64,000 bases of DNA from Sebaldella termitidis ATCC 33386 (GTDB lineage Bacteria; Fusobacteriota; Fusobacteriia; Fusobacteriales; Leptotrichiaceae), in assembly GCF_000024405.1 (NCBI RefSeq), contig NC_013517.1, forward strand, positions 4,309,989 to 4,373,988, read 5' to 3'. Below are positions 52,535 to 63,600 of the stretch, piece by piece (within the stretch, counting starts at the first letter, position 1; every line of letters starts with the position of its first letter). A program made the position numbers and the translations under genes. The notes under the pieces were generated by a model. It saw nothing but the letters and a program-made list of their open reading frames with translations, was not told the origin of the DNA and made no database searches.

Positions 52535-54934
52535 TTATTGTCTTAATTCTGCACCAAAATCTTTCTTTACTTTTTCCAGTATTTTTGATATTACTGAATT
52601 TATTTCATTTTCTTCCAGTGTTTTATTTTTCTCTCTTAAAACAATACTTATTGCTATACTTTTTTTCCCTGCTTCTACTCCTGCTCCCTGGTATACATCA
52701 AACAGCTCTACTTTTTCAATAACAGGCGATAATTTTGCTATACTTTTGATAACATCTCCCACAAGAATATTTTCTTCTATCACAAGTGCAAGATCTCTCG
52801 GTACTGCAGGAAATTTATTTATTCCCTTGAAGAATATATTTTTATCAGAGTACTTTATTAATGCTTCAAGCCTTAATTCTGCTGTAAGAAGCTTCTTTTT
52901 CAGATCAAAGTTTTCCATTACATCAGGATGCAGTTCTCCGAATGTTCCTATATATTCCTTACCGACATAGATATCTGCTGCTCTTCCCGGATGATAGCTT
53001 TCTTTTGTTGTTCTTACCAAAGTATATTTTTCAAATCTGATTTTTGAAAAAATTTCCTCTACTATTCCTTTCAGATCATAAAAATCATAAGGCACCGGCT
53101 TTACATTCCAGATATACTTTTCAGGTTCTCCGCCCAGTATAATACCAAATTTCTGTTCTTCCTCTATTTTTCCTTCTACTCTTTTAAATGTTTTTGTTGT
53201 TTCAAAAAATCTGATATCTGTTATATTTCTGTTAATATTATCCTTTGCATTTTTTATAAGACTATACAGTAAAGTAGGTCTCATAATAACAAAATCTTCC
53301 GTTATCGGCTTTCTTACCTCTATTATCTCATCACCGGCTGCATCATTGTATCTTATTTTTTCCAGTGCATTACGGGGAATAAAGCTGTAGTTTATTACCT
53401 CTCTCAGACCTGTTCCCACCGCAACCGCAGCACTTCTCAGCAAGTCTATTTCTCTTAATGTATCTATACGGATCGGATTTATATCCAACTTGGGCATAAC
53501 AGATTCTATATTGTCAAATCCGTAAATTCTTATTATTTCTTCATAAAAATCCTGTTCCCTCTCGAGATCATTCCTGAAGCTCGGCGGTGTCAGCAGTAAA
53601 ACCTCACCTTTATCATCAACAGTAATTTCCAGATTTTCAAAAATTTCTATTATTCTTTCTTTTTCTATCTCTTTCCCGACAAATTTTTCAAATCTCTTCA
53701 TATTAAATTCGACTATTGTTTCCTCATATTTTACAGGATAAGCCTCGGATATACCGTGAAGAATCTCTCCGCCGGCTGTTTCCTGTATTAACTCGGCTAC
53801 TCTGTCTATTACTCTCACAGCATCTTCCAAATCTATTCCACGCTCGAATCTGTACGAAGCATCACTTGACAGAGTAAGTCTCTTTGAAGTTTTTCTTATA
53901 TTATAAGGATTAAAATGTGCAACTTCTATTAATACATCTTTTGTATTGCTGTCTATTTCAGAATTATATCCTCCCATTACCCCTCCAAGGGCAACAGCTT
54001 TATTTCCGTCTGCTATTACTATATCATCCGGGTTCAGTTTTCTCTCTTTTTCATCCAGAGTGACTACTTTCTCACCGTCTTCCGCTCTTCTGACTATTAT
54101 TTTTTTTCCTTCGATTTTACTAAGGTCAAATGCATGAATCGGATGTCCCATTTCCATAAGAACAAAATTCGTAACATCCACTATATTGTTTATGCTTCTG
54201 ATTCCTATAGAATTAAGACGCTTTTGAAGCCATTCGGGACTTTCTTTTACAGTTACGTTTTTTACTATTTTTGAAGTATATCTTTTTGAAATAGTTTCAT
54301 CTGCTATCTCTATATGTATAAAATTTTCAGTTTTTTCAAAGTGCTTTTCATGCATTTTTGTCTCAGGCAGATGCAGCTCTTTATTATAGTATACCGCCAG
54401 TTCTCTTGCTATTCCTATATGTGACAGACAGTCCGGTCTGTTCGGCGTTATTTCCAGTTCGAATATGGTATCATCAAGACCGAAATAATCTTTTATTTCT
54501 ATTCCTGTCTTTGTATCTTCCGGAAGAATCATTATTCCGTCATGATTATCACTTAGTCCCAGCTCTTTTTCCGAACAAAGCATCCCGAAAGATTCCATTC
54601 CTCTTATTTTTGTCTTTTTTATCTTAAAGTCTCCGCCAAGCACGGCTCCGATACGTGCAAGCACTACCTTATCCCCCTGCTTATGATTAGAGGCACCGCA
54701 CACTATCTGCAGAACTTCATTTCCGTCGTCTACCTTACATACTGTAAGATGGTCTGAATCAGGGTGCATTTCTTTCTCCACTATCTGTGCTGTTACTATA
54801 TTTCCGAGAGATTCCCCCTGTCTTTCTATTTTCTCTACTTCCTGTCCTATCATAGTAAGGGTATTATCTAATTCTTCTATTGATATTCCTTCCAAATCTA
54901 TGTATTGCTTTAACCAGTTTAACGAGATCAGCAT
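52535..54934 (-). CDS. pheT: Phenylalanine-tRNA ligase beta subunit
   Basis: A 799-residue subunit of the alpha2-beta2 phenylalanyl-tRNA synthetase. The N-terminal tRNA-binding (EMAP-II-like) domain is at about 40-150, then B3/B4 editing domain, B5 domain, the core, and the C-terminal FDX-ACB anticodon-binding domain (F-P-A-V-P-R-D-L-A-L). The length is normal for bacterial PheT. GGAGGAG precedes the ATG. It follows pheS by 48 bp. Confidence 0.97.
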   Translation of the reverse strand: MLISLNWLKQYIDLEGISIEELDNTLTMIGQEVEKIERQGESLGNIVTAQIVEKEMHPDSDHLTVCKVDDGNEVLQIVCGASNHKQGDKVVLARIGAVLGGDFKIKKTKIRGMESFGMLCSEKELGLSDNHDGIMILPEDTKTGIEIKDYFGLDDTIFELEITPNRPDCLSHIGIARELAVYYNKELHLPETKMHEKHFEKTENFIHIEIADETISKRYTSKIVKNVTVKESPEWLQKRLNSIGIRSINNIVDVTNFVLMEMGHPIHAFDLSKIEGKKIIVRRAEDGEKVVTLDEKERKLNPDDIVIADGNKAVALGGVMGGYNSEIDSNTKDVLIEVAHFNPYNIRKTSKRLTLSSDASYRFERGIDLEDAVRVIDRVAELIQETAGGEILHGISEAYPVKYEETIVEFNMKRFEKFVGKEIEKERIIEIFENLEITVDDKGEVLLLTPPSFRNDLEREQDFYEEIIRIYGFDNIESVMPKLDINPIRIDTLREIDLLRSAAVAVGTGLREVINYSFIPRNALEKIRYNDAAGDEIIEVRKPITEDFVIMRPTLLYSLIKNAKDNINRNITDIRFFETTKTFKRVEGKIEEEQKFGIILGGEPEKYIWNVKPVPYDFYDLKGIVEEIFSKIRFEKYTLVRTTKESYHPGRAADIYVGKEYIGTFGELHPDVMENFDLKKKLLTAELRLEALIKYSDKNIFFKGINKFPAVPRDLALVIEENILVGDVIKSIAKLSPVIEKVELFDVYQGAGVEAGKKSIAISIVLREKNKTLEENEINSVISKILEKVKKDFGAELRQ

Positions 54935-54982
54935 TTCTCCTCCTTCTAAGGTCTGTAAATCAGCTTTTTCTTTTTTATATTT

Positions 54983-56002
54983 TTATTTAAATTGATCTAA
55001 AAATCTTACGTCATTTTCATAATACGCTCTTATGTCATCTATGCCGAATTTCAGCATTGCTACTCTTTCCATTCCCATTCCAAATGCAAATCCCTGATAC
55101 TTTGTAGGATCTATTCCCACTTCTTTCAAAACATTGGGATCTACCATTCCGCTTCCGAGAATTTCAAGCCACCCTGTATTTTTACAAGATCTGCACCCTT
55201 TACCATGACATACTCCGCATTCTACATCCATCTCAGCTGACGGCTCCGTAAACGGAAAAAAGTGAGGTCTGAATCTTACTGCTCTGTCTTCCCCAAAAAG
55301 TCTTCTTACCATGCTTGTAAGAAGCGCTTTGAAGTTGGCAAATGACACATCTTCTCCTATCATGAGCCCTTCCATCTGGTGAAACATAGGTGTGTGTGTT
55401 ATATCATAATCTGATCTGTAAACCTTTCCCAATGATACCATTCTGAAAGGAGGCTTTTTTTCAAGCATATATCTTATCTGCATTGGTGATGTATGAGTTC
55501 TTAACAGCAGATCATCCTCTATATAAAAAGAATCCTGCAAATCCCTTGAAGGATGGTCTTTCGGAAAATTCAAAGCATCAAAATTATAATAAGTCTGCTC
55601 TATTTCCGGACCGTCCATTACATCAAATCCCATTTCCAGAAAAATCCCCCTTAACATTCCCATTGTCTGAGTAATAGGATGAAGTGTTCCTACATTTTGC
55701 TTTTTTCCGGGCAGAGTAATATCCAATACTTCTGTTTTCATTTTCTCTTCTTTTATTCTGGTCTTCAATGCTGCAAGCTTTATGTCAAAATTTTCCATTA
55801 TTTTTTCTTTGACTTCATTTGCTGCCTTTCCGAATTCTGCTCTTTTTTCAGCGGCTATATTTCCCATTTCCTTCATAATGGAAGTTAGCTCCCCTTTTTT
55901 CCCTAGTATGGCTATTCTCAGCTCATCTAAATTTTCCAGACTATTTATCTGATCTAATTTTTCTGTTACCTGCTCTTTCAGCTTATCTAATTTTTCTCTC
56001 AT
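54983..56002 (-). CDS. pheS: Phenylalanine-tRNA ligase alpha subunit
   Basis: A 339-residue catalytic subunit. An N-terminal coiled coil (1-90) is followed by the class II aminoacylation core with motif 2 (around F-R-M-V-S-L-G-K-V-Y-R-S-D), a C-x2-C-x4-C-x2-C cluster and motif 3 (G-M-G-M-E-R-V-A-M-L). ATG at 56002 is chosen because AGGAGG lies 4-5 bp upstream; the frame is open further upstream without a good site. It heads the pheS-pheT operon. Confidence 0.97.
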   Translation of the reverse strand: MREKLDKLKEQVTEKLDQINSLENLDELRIAILGKKGELTSIMKEMGNIAAEKRAEFGKAANEVKEKIMENFDIKLAALKTRIKEEKMKTEVLDITLPGKKQNVGTLHPITQTMGMLRGIFLEMGFDVMDGPEIEQTYYNFDALNFPKDHPSRDLQDSFYIEDDLLLRTHTSPMQIRYMLEKKPPFRMVSLGKVYRSDYDITHTPMFHQMEGLMIGEDVSFANFKALLTSMVRRLFGEDRAVRFRPHFFPFTEPSAEMDVECGVCHGKGCRSCKNTGWLEILGSGMVDPNVLKEVGIDPTKYQGFAFGMGMERVAMLKFGIDDIRAYYENDVRFLDQFK

Positions 56003-56247
56003 CTGTCCTCCTGAAAAAATATAACTTTTAAAATTATTATAACACAAATCATAAACAAAAAAAAGCTTATAAAATTAGAATTCCCTAAATCTTACAGTGC
56101 TTTTTCCCTGTGTAATGATACTGAATATTTTAGCTTTTTACATGGAAAAAGGCAGGTGCAGCAGGTATATCTTTACAGACAGTAAAATTAAAATGATATT
56201 TTACTTACTACAATCAAGCCATAATTTATTTAAGAAATAATAAAAAA
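56003..56247 (-). other. pheS upstream region
   Basis: AT-rich leader. AGTAAAAT (56181-56188) and ATTTTACT (56198-56205) make a perfect 8-bp hairpin. I searched it for a T-box signature and for a Phe-rich leader peptide and saw neither. Promoter elements are not clear. Confidence 0.4.
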
Positions 56248-56286
56248 CAGACATACCTGAATTAATTAAGATAAAGTCTGCTTTTT
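56248..56286. terminator. Weak bidirectional terminator after the 54-residue gene
   Basis: CAGAC (56248-56252) pairs with GTCTG (56276-56280), flanked by A6 and T6. The loop is long (23 nt). Confidence 0.45.
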
Positions 56287-56309
56287 TAATAAATTTTATT
56301 ATACATATT

Positions 56310-56474
56310 TTATAGTACTTTATTTCCGTCAGCTTCTTTTACTTCCAGTTCTTTTATTTCTCTTACTATTGCAGAATTGTTTTTATGTGCTTCCGCTTTT
56401 TCCAAAAATACTGCAAAAATACCTAAAAAGAAAACCACAGTAAAGAAAAAAATAAAATCAGTGTGTTTTTTCAT
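56310..56474 (-). CDS. 54-residue single-pass membrane protein
   Basis: A short gene of 54 codons with AGGAG 7 bp before its ATG. Residues 6-24 are very hydrophobic (F-I-F-F-F-T-V-V-F-F-L-G-I-F-A-V-F-L) and likely cross the membrane; the rest (E-K-A-E-A-H-K ... V-K-E-A-D-G) is charged. It is followed by a terminator and has no partner. Function unknown. The start site and membrane segment make it better than random. Confidence 0.65.
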   Translation of the reverse strand: MKKHTDFIFFFTVVFFLGIFAVFLEKAEAHKNNSAIVREIKELEVKEADGNKVL

Positions 56475-56583
56475 AAATTTTCTCCTGTTTAGCTTTTCTC
56501 TTTATTATATCTTTTTCTTCTTAAACAGGACTTAGATTTATCCTTACATTTTATTTGACATCTGAAAGCTGTCTGTATTTTTA

Positions 56584-56946
56584 CTATGATTTTATAAATT
56601 TTAATACTGTATTTTCTCCGTTTAACAATATTTCCTTAGCCTCTACATGTATTGTCCCCGGATTTTCAGCTTCAGGGCTTCCGTCAAATTTTATAGTGGC
56701 ATGTCCCAGCTCCTCAATAGTTTTATTCGCCCCTGAACCTACCGCGGTTATTTTATATTCTTCCGTATCTATGCAAAATATATCCCCGGCTTCTATCCCT
56801 TCCTTTAATTCGGTAATTGTATGAAGAAGACAATACTCGTGATACATCTCCGGTGCATTATCATTAAAGAGAATTATCAAATTCTCTTCCATTCCTTCTC
56901 CCACCATTTCTCCTATTTTATTTACAACAGTTTCATATTTTACCAT
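56584..56946 (-). CDS. PTS glucitol/sorbitol-type EIIA
   Basis: A 120-residue cytoplasmic phosphocarrier of the glucitol PTS family. Y-C-L-L-H carries the likely phospho-His, and F-D-G-S-P-E-A-E-N-P-G-T-I-H the C-terminal hallmark. GGAGGAAGG precedes the ATG. It lacks the usual srlA/srlE membrane subunits beside it, so it works with a permease elsewhere or as a regulator. Confidence 0.85.
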   Translation of the reverse strand: MVKYETVVNKIGEMVGEGMEENLIILFNDNAPEMYHEYCLLHTITELKEGIEAGDIFCIDTEEYKITAVGSGANKTIEELGHATIKFDGSPEAENPGTIHVEAKEILLNGENTVLKFIKS

Positions 56947-56960
56947 ATACCTTCCTCCTC

Positions 56961-56976
56961 TGTTTCACGTGAAATT
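56961..56976. promoter_or_regulatory. parS-like 16-mer upstream of the EIIA gene
   Basis: TGTTTCACGTGAAATT matches the parS consensus TGTTNCACGTGAAACA at 14 of 16 positions. The inner 12-bp TTTCACGTGAAA is a perfect palindrome. It lies 15 bp before the EIIA start, so an operator for another regulator is an alternative. Confidence 0.45.
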
Positions 56977-57644
56977 TATTTTATATTTGTTATTTTCTTA
57001 CTGACAGTACACTCTTTATTAGTATCTAAAAACATTTTTGCACTTTTGTGTTATATAAGCACTTTTTAGCTATAATAATATATACTCCGATTTTCTTCTT
57101 TTGTCAATCCTTTTTTACTAAATTTACTGATTTAAAATTTTTCAATTGAAATTTTCAGTTTTATTTATTTTTTATGCTTTTTTTGCCCCTGCAAAACTCT
57201 TTCTTTCTCTGAATTATAATTATTTTATAGATAAAAAATTTATAGGAACAATGTTCTTAAAAATTATAATTATAAAATTTTTTTTATTTTTAAACATATA
57301 AAAATCATTACTTTTAATAGAAGAAAATCATAATTTTATTTATAATTTACGCATATAATTAAACCATTTGACAGTTATAAAAAAAAGGAATATAATAATG
57401 TTAAACATATATATTTAATATCATATCATTTATTAAATTATAAATATTTGAAATAATATTAAACTGTTTGGAAATTTTAAATCAATATCCAAAAATATAA
57501 TAGCAGCAGTGCTGTTTTATATTTAAAATTTCGGAACATCGTTCAAAAAAATGATATAAAAATAAAAAATAATATATGAAGAAAATTCATTTGATAAATT
57601 CAATGACTAATTTTAGAAAGACCCAAAAATCTGAAGGAGTAAAA
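56977..57644. other. Very AT-rich intergenic region before the autotransporter gene
   Basis: No gene, RNA or clear promoter that I can support. It is dominated by A and T runs. GAAGGAG for the autotransporter gene is at the right edge. Such long AT-rich regions suit curved DNA or nucleoid-protein binding, but nothing specific is seen. Confidence 0.5.
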
Positions 57645-60600
57645 ATGAAAACAAGTAAAAAAATGCTTGCTCTACTGGCATTAAACACTTTAGCAGCAGT
57701 TTCGGGAAAAGCGGCAGAAACCAAAACTGACAGATTATACAAAAATATTACAAAAAACATTCAAACAGGAAAATCTAACAGTGCAAACTATAAGCTTATA
57801 GAAAGTATACTTAAAGAAAAAAATAAAGAACTAAAAGATTTGTATCTACAATCTGACTATATTATAAAGCCTGAATATCTTGAGTGGCAGGTTTTCACGA
57901 GCGGAGTATACAGCTATAAAGACAGAGGAGGAGAAAAAGATACAGTAACCAACAAAATAAATTCCGAGGTAAAATCAGTAAATCTGGGTATGGTTATCCC
58001 TGTAACAGGAATGACAAAAAGTCCTCTTTCATTAAATATTACATCCGTAGATGAGCCTGATATAAAAGTAACAACACAATCAGTAACAGCTCCGCAGGTA
58101 ACAGGACAAACGGTAAATTTCAGCGGTATTGAGATTCCTTCTGCTCCTAATTTAATTCTTGTCGCTGATGTCAATGCAAATGAGCTTTCTATAGAAAGTA
58201 TAGGCAGTAATGCTTCCAATGTTGCTTATTATACCAGCGGAGGTATGATTTTTGAAAATTTAAATGTAAATACAAACAATACATCCCTTACTTTGGATAC
58301 TTCTACCCGTAATATAGATATCTCAGGTGAAATGTCTTATGTAAATGGTTTATATTCAGGTGTTTCACAATCTTCTTATACACACACAGGATATACTGAT
58401 AATTTTGCAGTACATAACATAGGTCTGAGCGGGAATTTTGAAATAAAAGGAAACTGGGATATGACTGTAAATGACACCGGCTCTTTATGGAGACCTGTCG
58501 GCTTTATTAATTACAGACCATACTCCATAACAGGTGATTCTAAGACTACTTTTTCCGGAGACCTTAATCTGGGTATAACTTCAGACTATGATACGTCAGA
58601 CACTCCATTAGTCGGGATGAGTCTTAATCTGTCATCACCTGTTTCTGATAACCATAAAGCAGTATTAGAAAATACCGGAACTATAACATTAAAAGATAAT
58701 CCTACAGTCGAAACTATTATCGGGATGCAGCTGGATAAATCAAGTGCTGCCTATATACGGAACGGGGAACTGATAAACTCAGGTCATATAATTGTGGAAA
58801 GCAGTACTGAAGACCCTTCTTATCCCGGCACTTACTGGGGTGGTGATATAGGAACTGCAGGTATGTTAGTCTCTGCCCTGCCATCTTCCAGCTCGGTATT
58901 GGTAAAACCAGGAAATATAACATTAAAAGGTGCCGGAGCCAACGCTCTAGAAATAGCAGGGGATTCTTATAATACAAATGTAAAAATAGACGGTACAGGA
59001 GGACAGTTGGTAATAGAAGGTGTACGAAATACTGCCCTGTTTCTTGGCGGAGATCTTAGCAGCAGCGGAACCAGCTCATTAGAAAATGTAAGTAATTTAA
59101 ATATCTTTTTAAATGGTGATACTACTTTTGCTTTAATTTATGGTCAGTCCAGTTCAAGTAATGTATATTTACCTGTAATTTTAAATGATTCAATAATAAA
59201 CACTATGGAATTTGGTGAAAATTCAAATCAAAGTGCAATAATATATAACTCAGGTGTAGGATCTACAGACTTAATTTTAGAGAGCAGTCTGGCAAATGCT
59301 TTAGGTCAGATAAATTCAGGAACATTAAATGCAATAGCCATAACTAATTCAGGAACATTAAAAAACTATATGCCTATCAATATAGGCTCTGGTGCCATAG
59401 CAATGAAAGGAATAGTATCAAGTAATTCATCCACTGAAAACTATGCCGATATAGTGAATTATTCTACAGATGGTATTTATAAACGATATACATATACTTC
59501 TGATGATGAAGGTAATCCTATTACAGAGATTGAAGAAATCCCTGTCGGAGGTATAGGATTGGCTGCTCCCTATTATGATACTTATTATAATTCATATATA
59601 TCAAATCGTGGAAATATAGAAATGGGAGGAAATTATTCCACAGCAGTCTATAATTTTGATGATAATTTTGTTTCGGAAAGTGATCATATAACGGCAAACG
59701 GAAATATGGCAACAGCTATATATGCTGGTTCAAATAGTTTAAATCAAATTTCAAATACAAATATAAAAGCTGATAAGCTTATGGTAAAAGGAGAAAACGG
59801 AACTGTTTTGAATTCAAACAGTGCTCATATAAATATAGGTTCTTTCACATCAGGACAAGCTATGGAATTAACTGCTGACGGGAACAATACATTTGCTTTC
59901 TATTTTAAAGAATACGTAGACATGTGGGGCAATGCAATTCCTTATTTAGGTAAAGTAACACTAACCAGCAATGTAAATGCAAATCTGAAAAACGGTGCAG
60001 TAGGTTTTTATTACAAAGGAGATGGTACAGCTAATACAGCAGACTTTTATTCATTTCTTGACACTGTTGTAGATACTTCCGGGAATAACCTTACTGTAAA
60101 CGTGGATTCTGATTCATATAAAATAGCTATTGACAATGCTAAAGTAAATTTAAGCGGTCTGTTAAACAGTGCAAATACCTCGGGAATTAACTTTACAGGA
60201 ACAGACAGATCAAAAATTTACAGATCAAAAGTAATAATTGATATTGATTCTAATCTTGATAAAAATAATTCTGTTGGAGATAAAAGCTATTCAAATATGG
60301 AAATAGGAAATTCAGGAATAGATATTAGCAGCGGAATAACAGTAAGCGGTACTGAAGAGGGACTCGGAGGAATAGTACAAAGCTTTGCCCATGATGATGT
60401 AAAAATAGAAAGCAATAACTTTGGAACAATAAACCTCAGCGGGGATAAATCAGCAGGAATATATAATAAAATGGGAGTAAGTAAAAATGAGGGAATTATA
60501 AATATTTCAGGAAATTCAGGAACAGGAATATATGCAGTAACAGGACAGGCGGAAAATTCCGGTGAAATATTTATAGGAAATAAAGGAATCGGAATGTATG

Positions 60601-63600
60601 CTGAAACTCTTCTGAGCCCAGCAGAAAATCCCACAAGCAGTTCTTCTGTTTCTATAAGTAATTCAGGAAAAATAACTGCTTTATCAGGAGAAAAAGCAAT
60701 AGGTATATTTGTTAATCAAAATGCATTAACCGGTACCACAGGAACAGCTTCACTGGATCTAACAGGAGGAAATATAAATGTAAGTGCTTCCGAAAGCGGA
60801 GTCGGTGTATATTCAAACGAAGCAGAAATTTCAGGAACTAATTCGGCAATTACTGTCGGGGAGAATGGCACAGGAGTATATTTAAAAAATGCAGCAGCAA
60901 ATCTGTACAATCTTGAATTAAATCTGTACGGAGATAATTCTGTCGGGGTTTATACAGACGGAACAGCATCATTTAACGGTTCAGGAACTGTAAACGTGGA
61001 CGGAAAAGGAATTACAGTATTTAATATAGCAGGTTCAGGAGGAATCAACCAGAATTTTACAGTTAATTCCACGGCAGGATCACAATATACAGTACAAAAT
61101 ATAAAAGATACTGTCTTTTATTATAATTCTGCGGCAGATATGGGAGAAGGCGGAAATTTCCTTACAGGTACTAATTCTGCGGTACTTTTGGACACTGATT
61201 CCTCTTTGAGCTCATCAGCAGATAATATGACCGGAATAGCTCTGAAAGGCAGCTATGCAGGCGGACTTCCGGTAACCATTAACGGAGAAACTCAGTATTA
61301 CGACGTAGTAAACAAAGGACAGATCAGTTTCAAAAATAATTCTGTGGGTATTTATACAGCAGGCGGAGCCGGAATAAAAAATGACGGCAGTATTTCCATG
61401 GGTGATTATTCTGCGGCTCTATACGGGAATGGTGCAGGAACAAGAATCCTTAATAACGGAACATTAGAAATAGGAAAATATTCCGTAGGGATATATAACA
61501 ATGACGGATCAGAAATTATCAATGACGGAAACATAATCAGTTCTTCTGACGGTGTAACAGCTCTTTACATAGACGGAAGCAGCAATACTGCCGGAGCTAA
61601 CAGCAAGACAATAAAGCTTACGGGTGAAAAATCCGTAGGGGTATATATCTCTGAAAACGGCAGCAAGACATTTGAAAATACAGGAACAATAGAAACGGGA
61701 GATTCAAATTCAGCAACTCCAAATATAGGAATATATAATAACAACAACAATGCCGTAATCACTAATTCAGGTAATATCACTGCCGGAAAAGGCGGTGTGG
61801 GAATTTATAACAGCGGCGGATATATAAACTATATTTCAGGAATAATGAATACAGGTGAGAGCGGCGTGGGTATATACAGTGACTCCGGGACTATGAATAT
61901 AAAAAACGGAATAATAAATGTAAACGGAAAAAATACAGTAGGCTTGTACGGGATTAACGGATCGGCAATTGATAATAACTCTGAGATAAATGTAGACAGT
62001 GAATCTTACGGTATAGTTCTTGAAGGAACCTCAAGCCTTATAAATAGAAATAGTTCTACTGTGGGAGATATGGGAGTTTTTCTTTACTCTGACGGAAATA
62101 CCTCTGTTACAAATGAAGCAGGTGCGGCTGTAACAATGAACGGCTCGGAATCAATAGGCTTCTATATGGAAAACGGAGGAACCGTAACTAACAATGCAGA
62201 CATAACAGCAAATTCAGGAACAGCAAATATAGGAATATATAATGAGTCTGGAAGCCTATATAATACAGGGAATATAAAAATAGGCGATTCAGTGATAACA
62301 GATCCGGAAAACCCGTTTTCCAATAAATATGCAGTGGGTGTATACGGCGAAAATTTAGCAAATATGGTAAATACCGGGAATATAGAAATAGGAGAAAGCA
62401 GTGTTGGTTTTTATTCGACTGGGAACATAAATGAAGCAGTAAATACAGGAAATATTTCATCATCTTCAAGCAGTGCAATAGGAATATATATAGAGCAGGG
62501 AGCAGTCAGAAACAGCGGAAATATAACACTGCTGGGAAATAACAGTATTGGAATCGCATCTCCGCGGAACGGTCAGGTAACTAATGCTGGTATTATAACA
62601 ATGAACGGCGATAATAGCATAGGAATTTATGCTAATGCTAATTCTACAGTAATAAACGAAAGTACGGGAAAAATATATATAAACGGAAATAACAGTACAG
62701 GTGTACAGCTTTCAGACGGATCAACCCTTGAGAATTACGGAACAATAATAGTATCTTCCGGGACAATAGATTCTACACAGGTGATAGAAGGAAAAGCATC
62801 TTATACTGCACCAAGCATCATAAATGCCGGTGTAATAAAAGTAGATGAAAAATTTGAATTAGACGGTTATAATCTAATAATAAAACCTGATCCTTCCAGC
62901 TTTAGAAAACCTACTATGGACGAAGTAACTGCAAACAGCTATGAATTATCAGATGCAAATGCAGGATTCTTACTAAGCAACAGAGTCAGCATAGTAGCGC
63001 CAAGCTTTGATTTCGGAAATAATGCGGCTCAGATAGATCCTTTGTTTACACAGGGAACAAATGCAAGAGTGTATAAATTTGAAAATGTATTTGACCCGAG
63101 TACTCCGGGCGGAGGAACTAATACCGGAGAAGTCTCGGTAAAAAGTAACTCTCTGACATTTGATGCTGTTCCTGTAACGAATGACAAAGGAAAAATAGAC
63201 ATCTGGATGGAAAAAATAAACTATGATAATTTTACTGTTGGTGCATGGTATGACGGCTTTGCAAAGGAGATAGAAGGTAAATATCTGAATGCAGAAGGAG
63301 ATACTCTAAAAGTATATGACAAACTTGATCTGATAACTGATGAAACTGTTTTAAGAAACAGTCTTGAACAGCTTGCAGGAGGCATGTATTCAAATATTAA
63401 CCAAAGAGAACAGGATATTTACGGGATATTGGATAATGCATTATATACATTACAAAATTCAGATAATAATACAAAAGAAAATGTGAAAATAAATATCATT
63501 GGAGGAAAAGGAACTACAAAAGAAAAAACAAGCGGAGTAAATTCATATGATTATGATATAACAGGTGTATTGGCTCTAAGAGAAGTAGAAAGAACATATA

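Noticed and set aside
56003-56247. T-box riboswitch or Phe leader peptide before pheS
   Set aside because: No T-box AGGGTGGNACCGCG-like core, no run of Phe codons, and no terminator close to the start codon.
57914-62478. Several leftward frames of 60-115 codons
   Set aside because: All are antisense to the repeat-rich autotransporter gene; the Pro/Ser-rich translations reflect its repeats.
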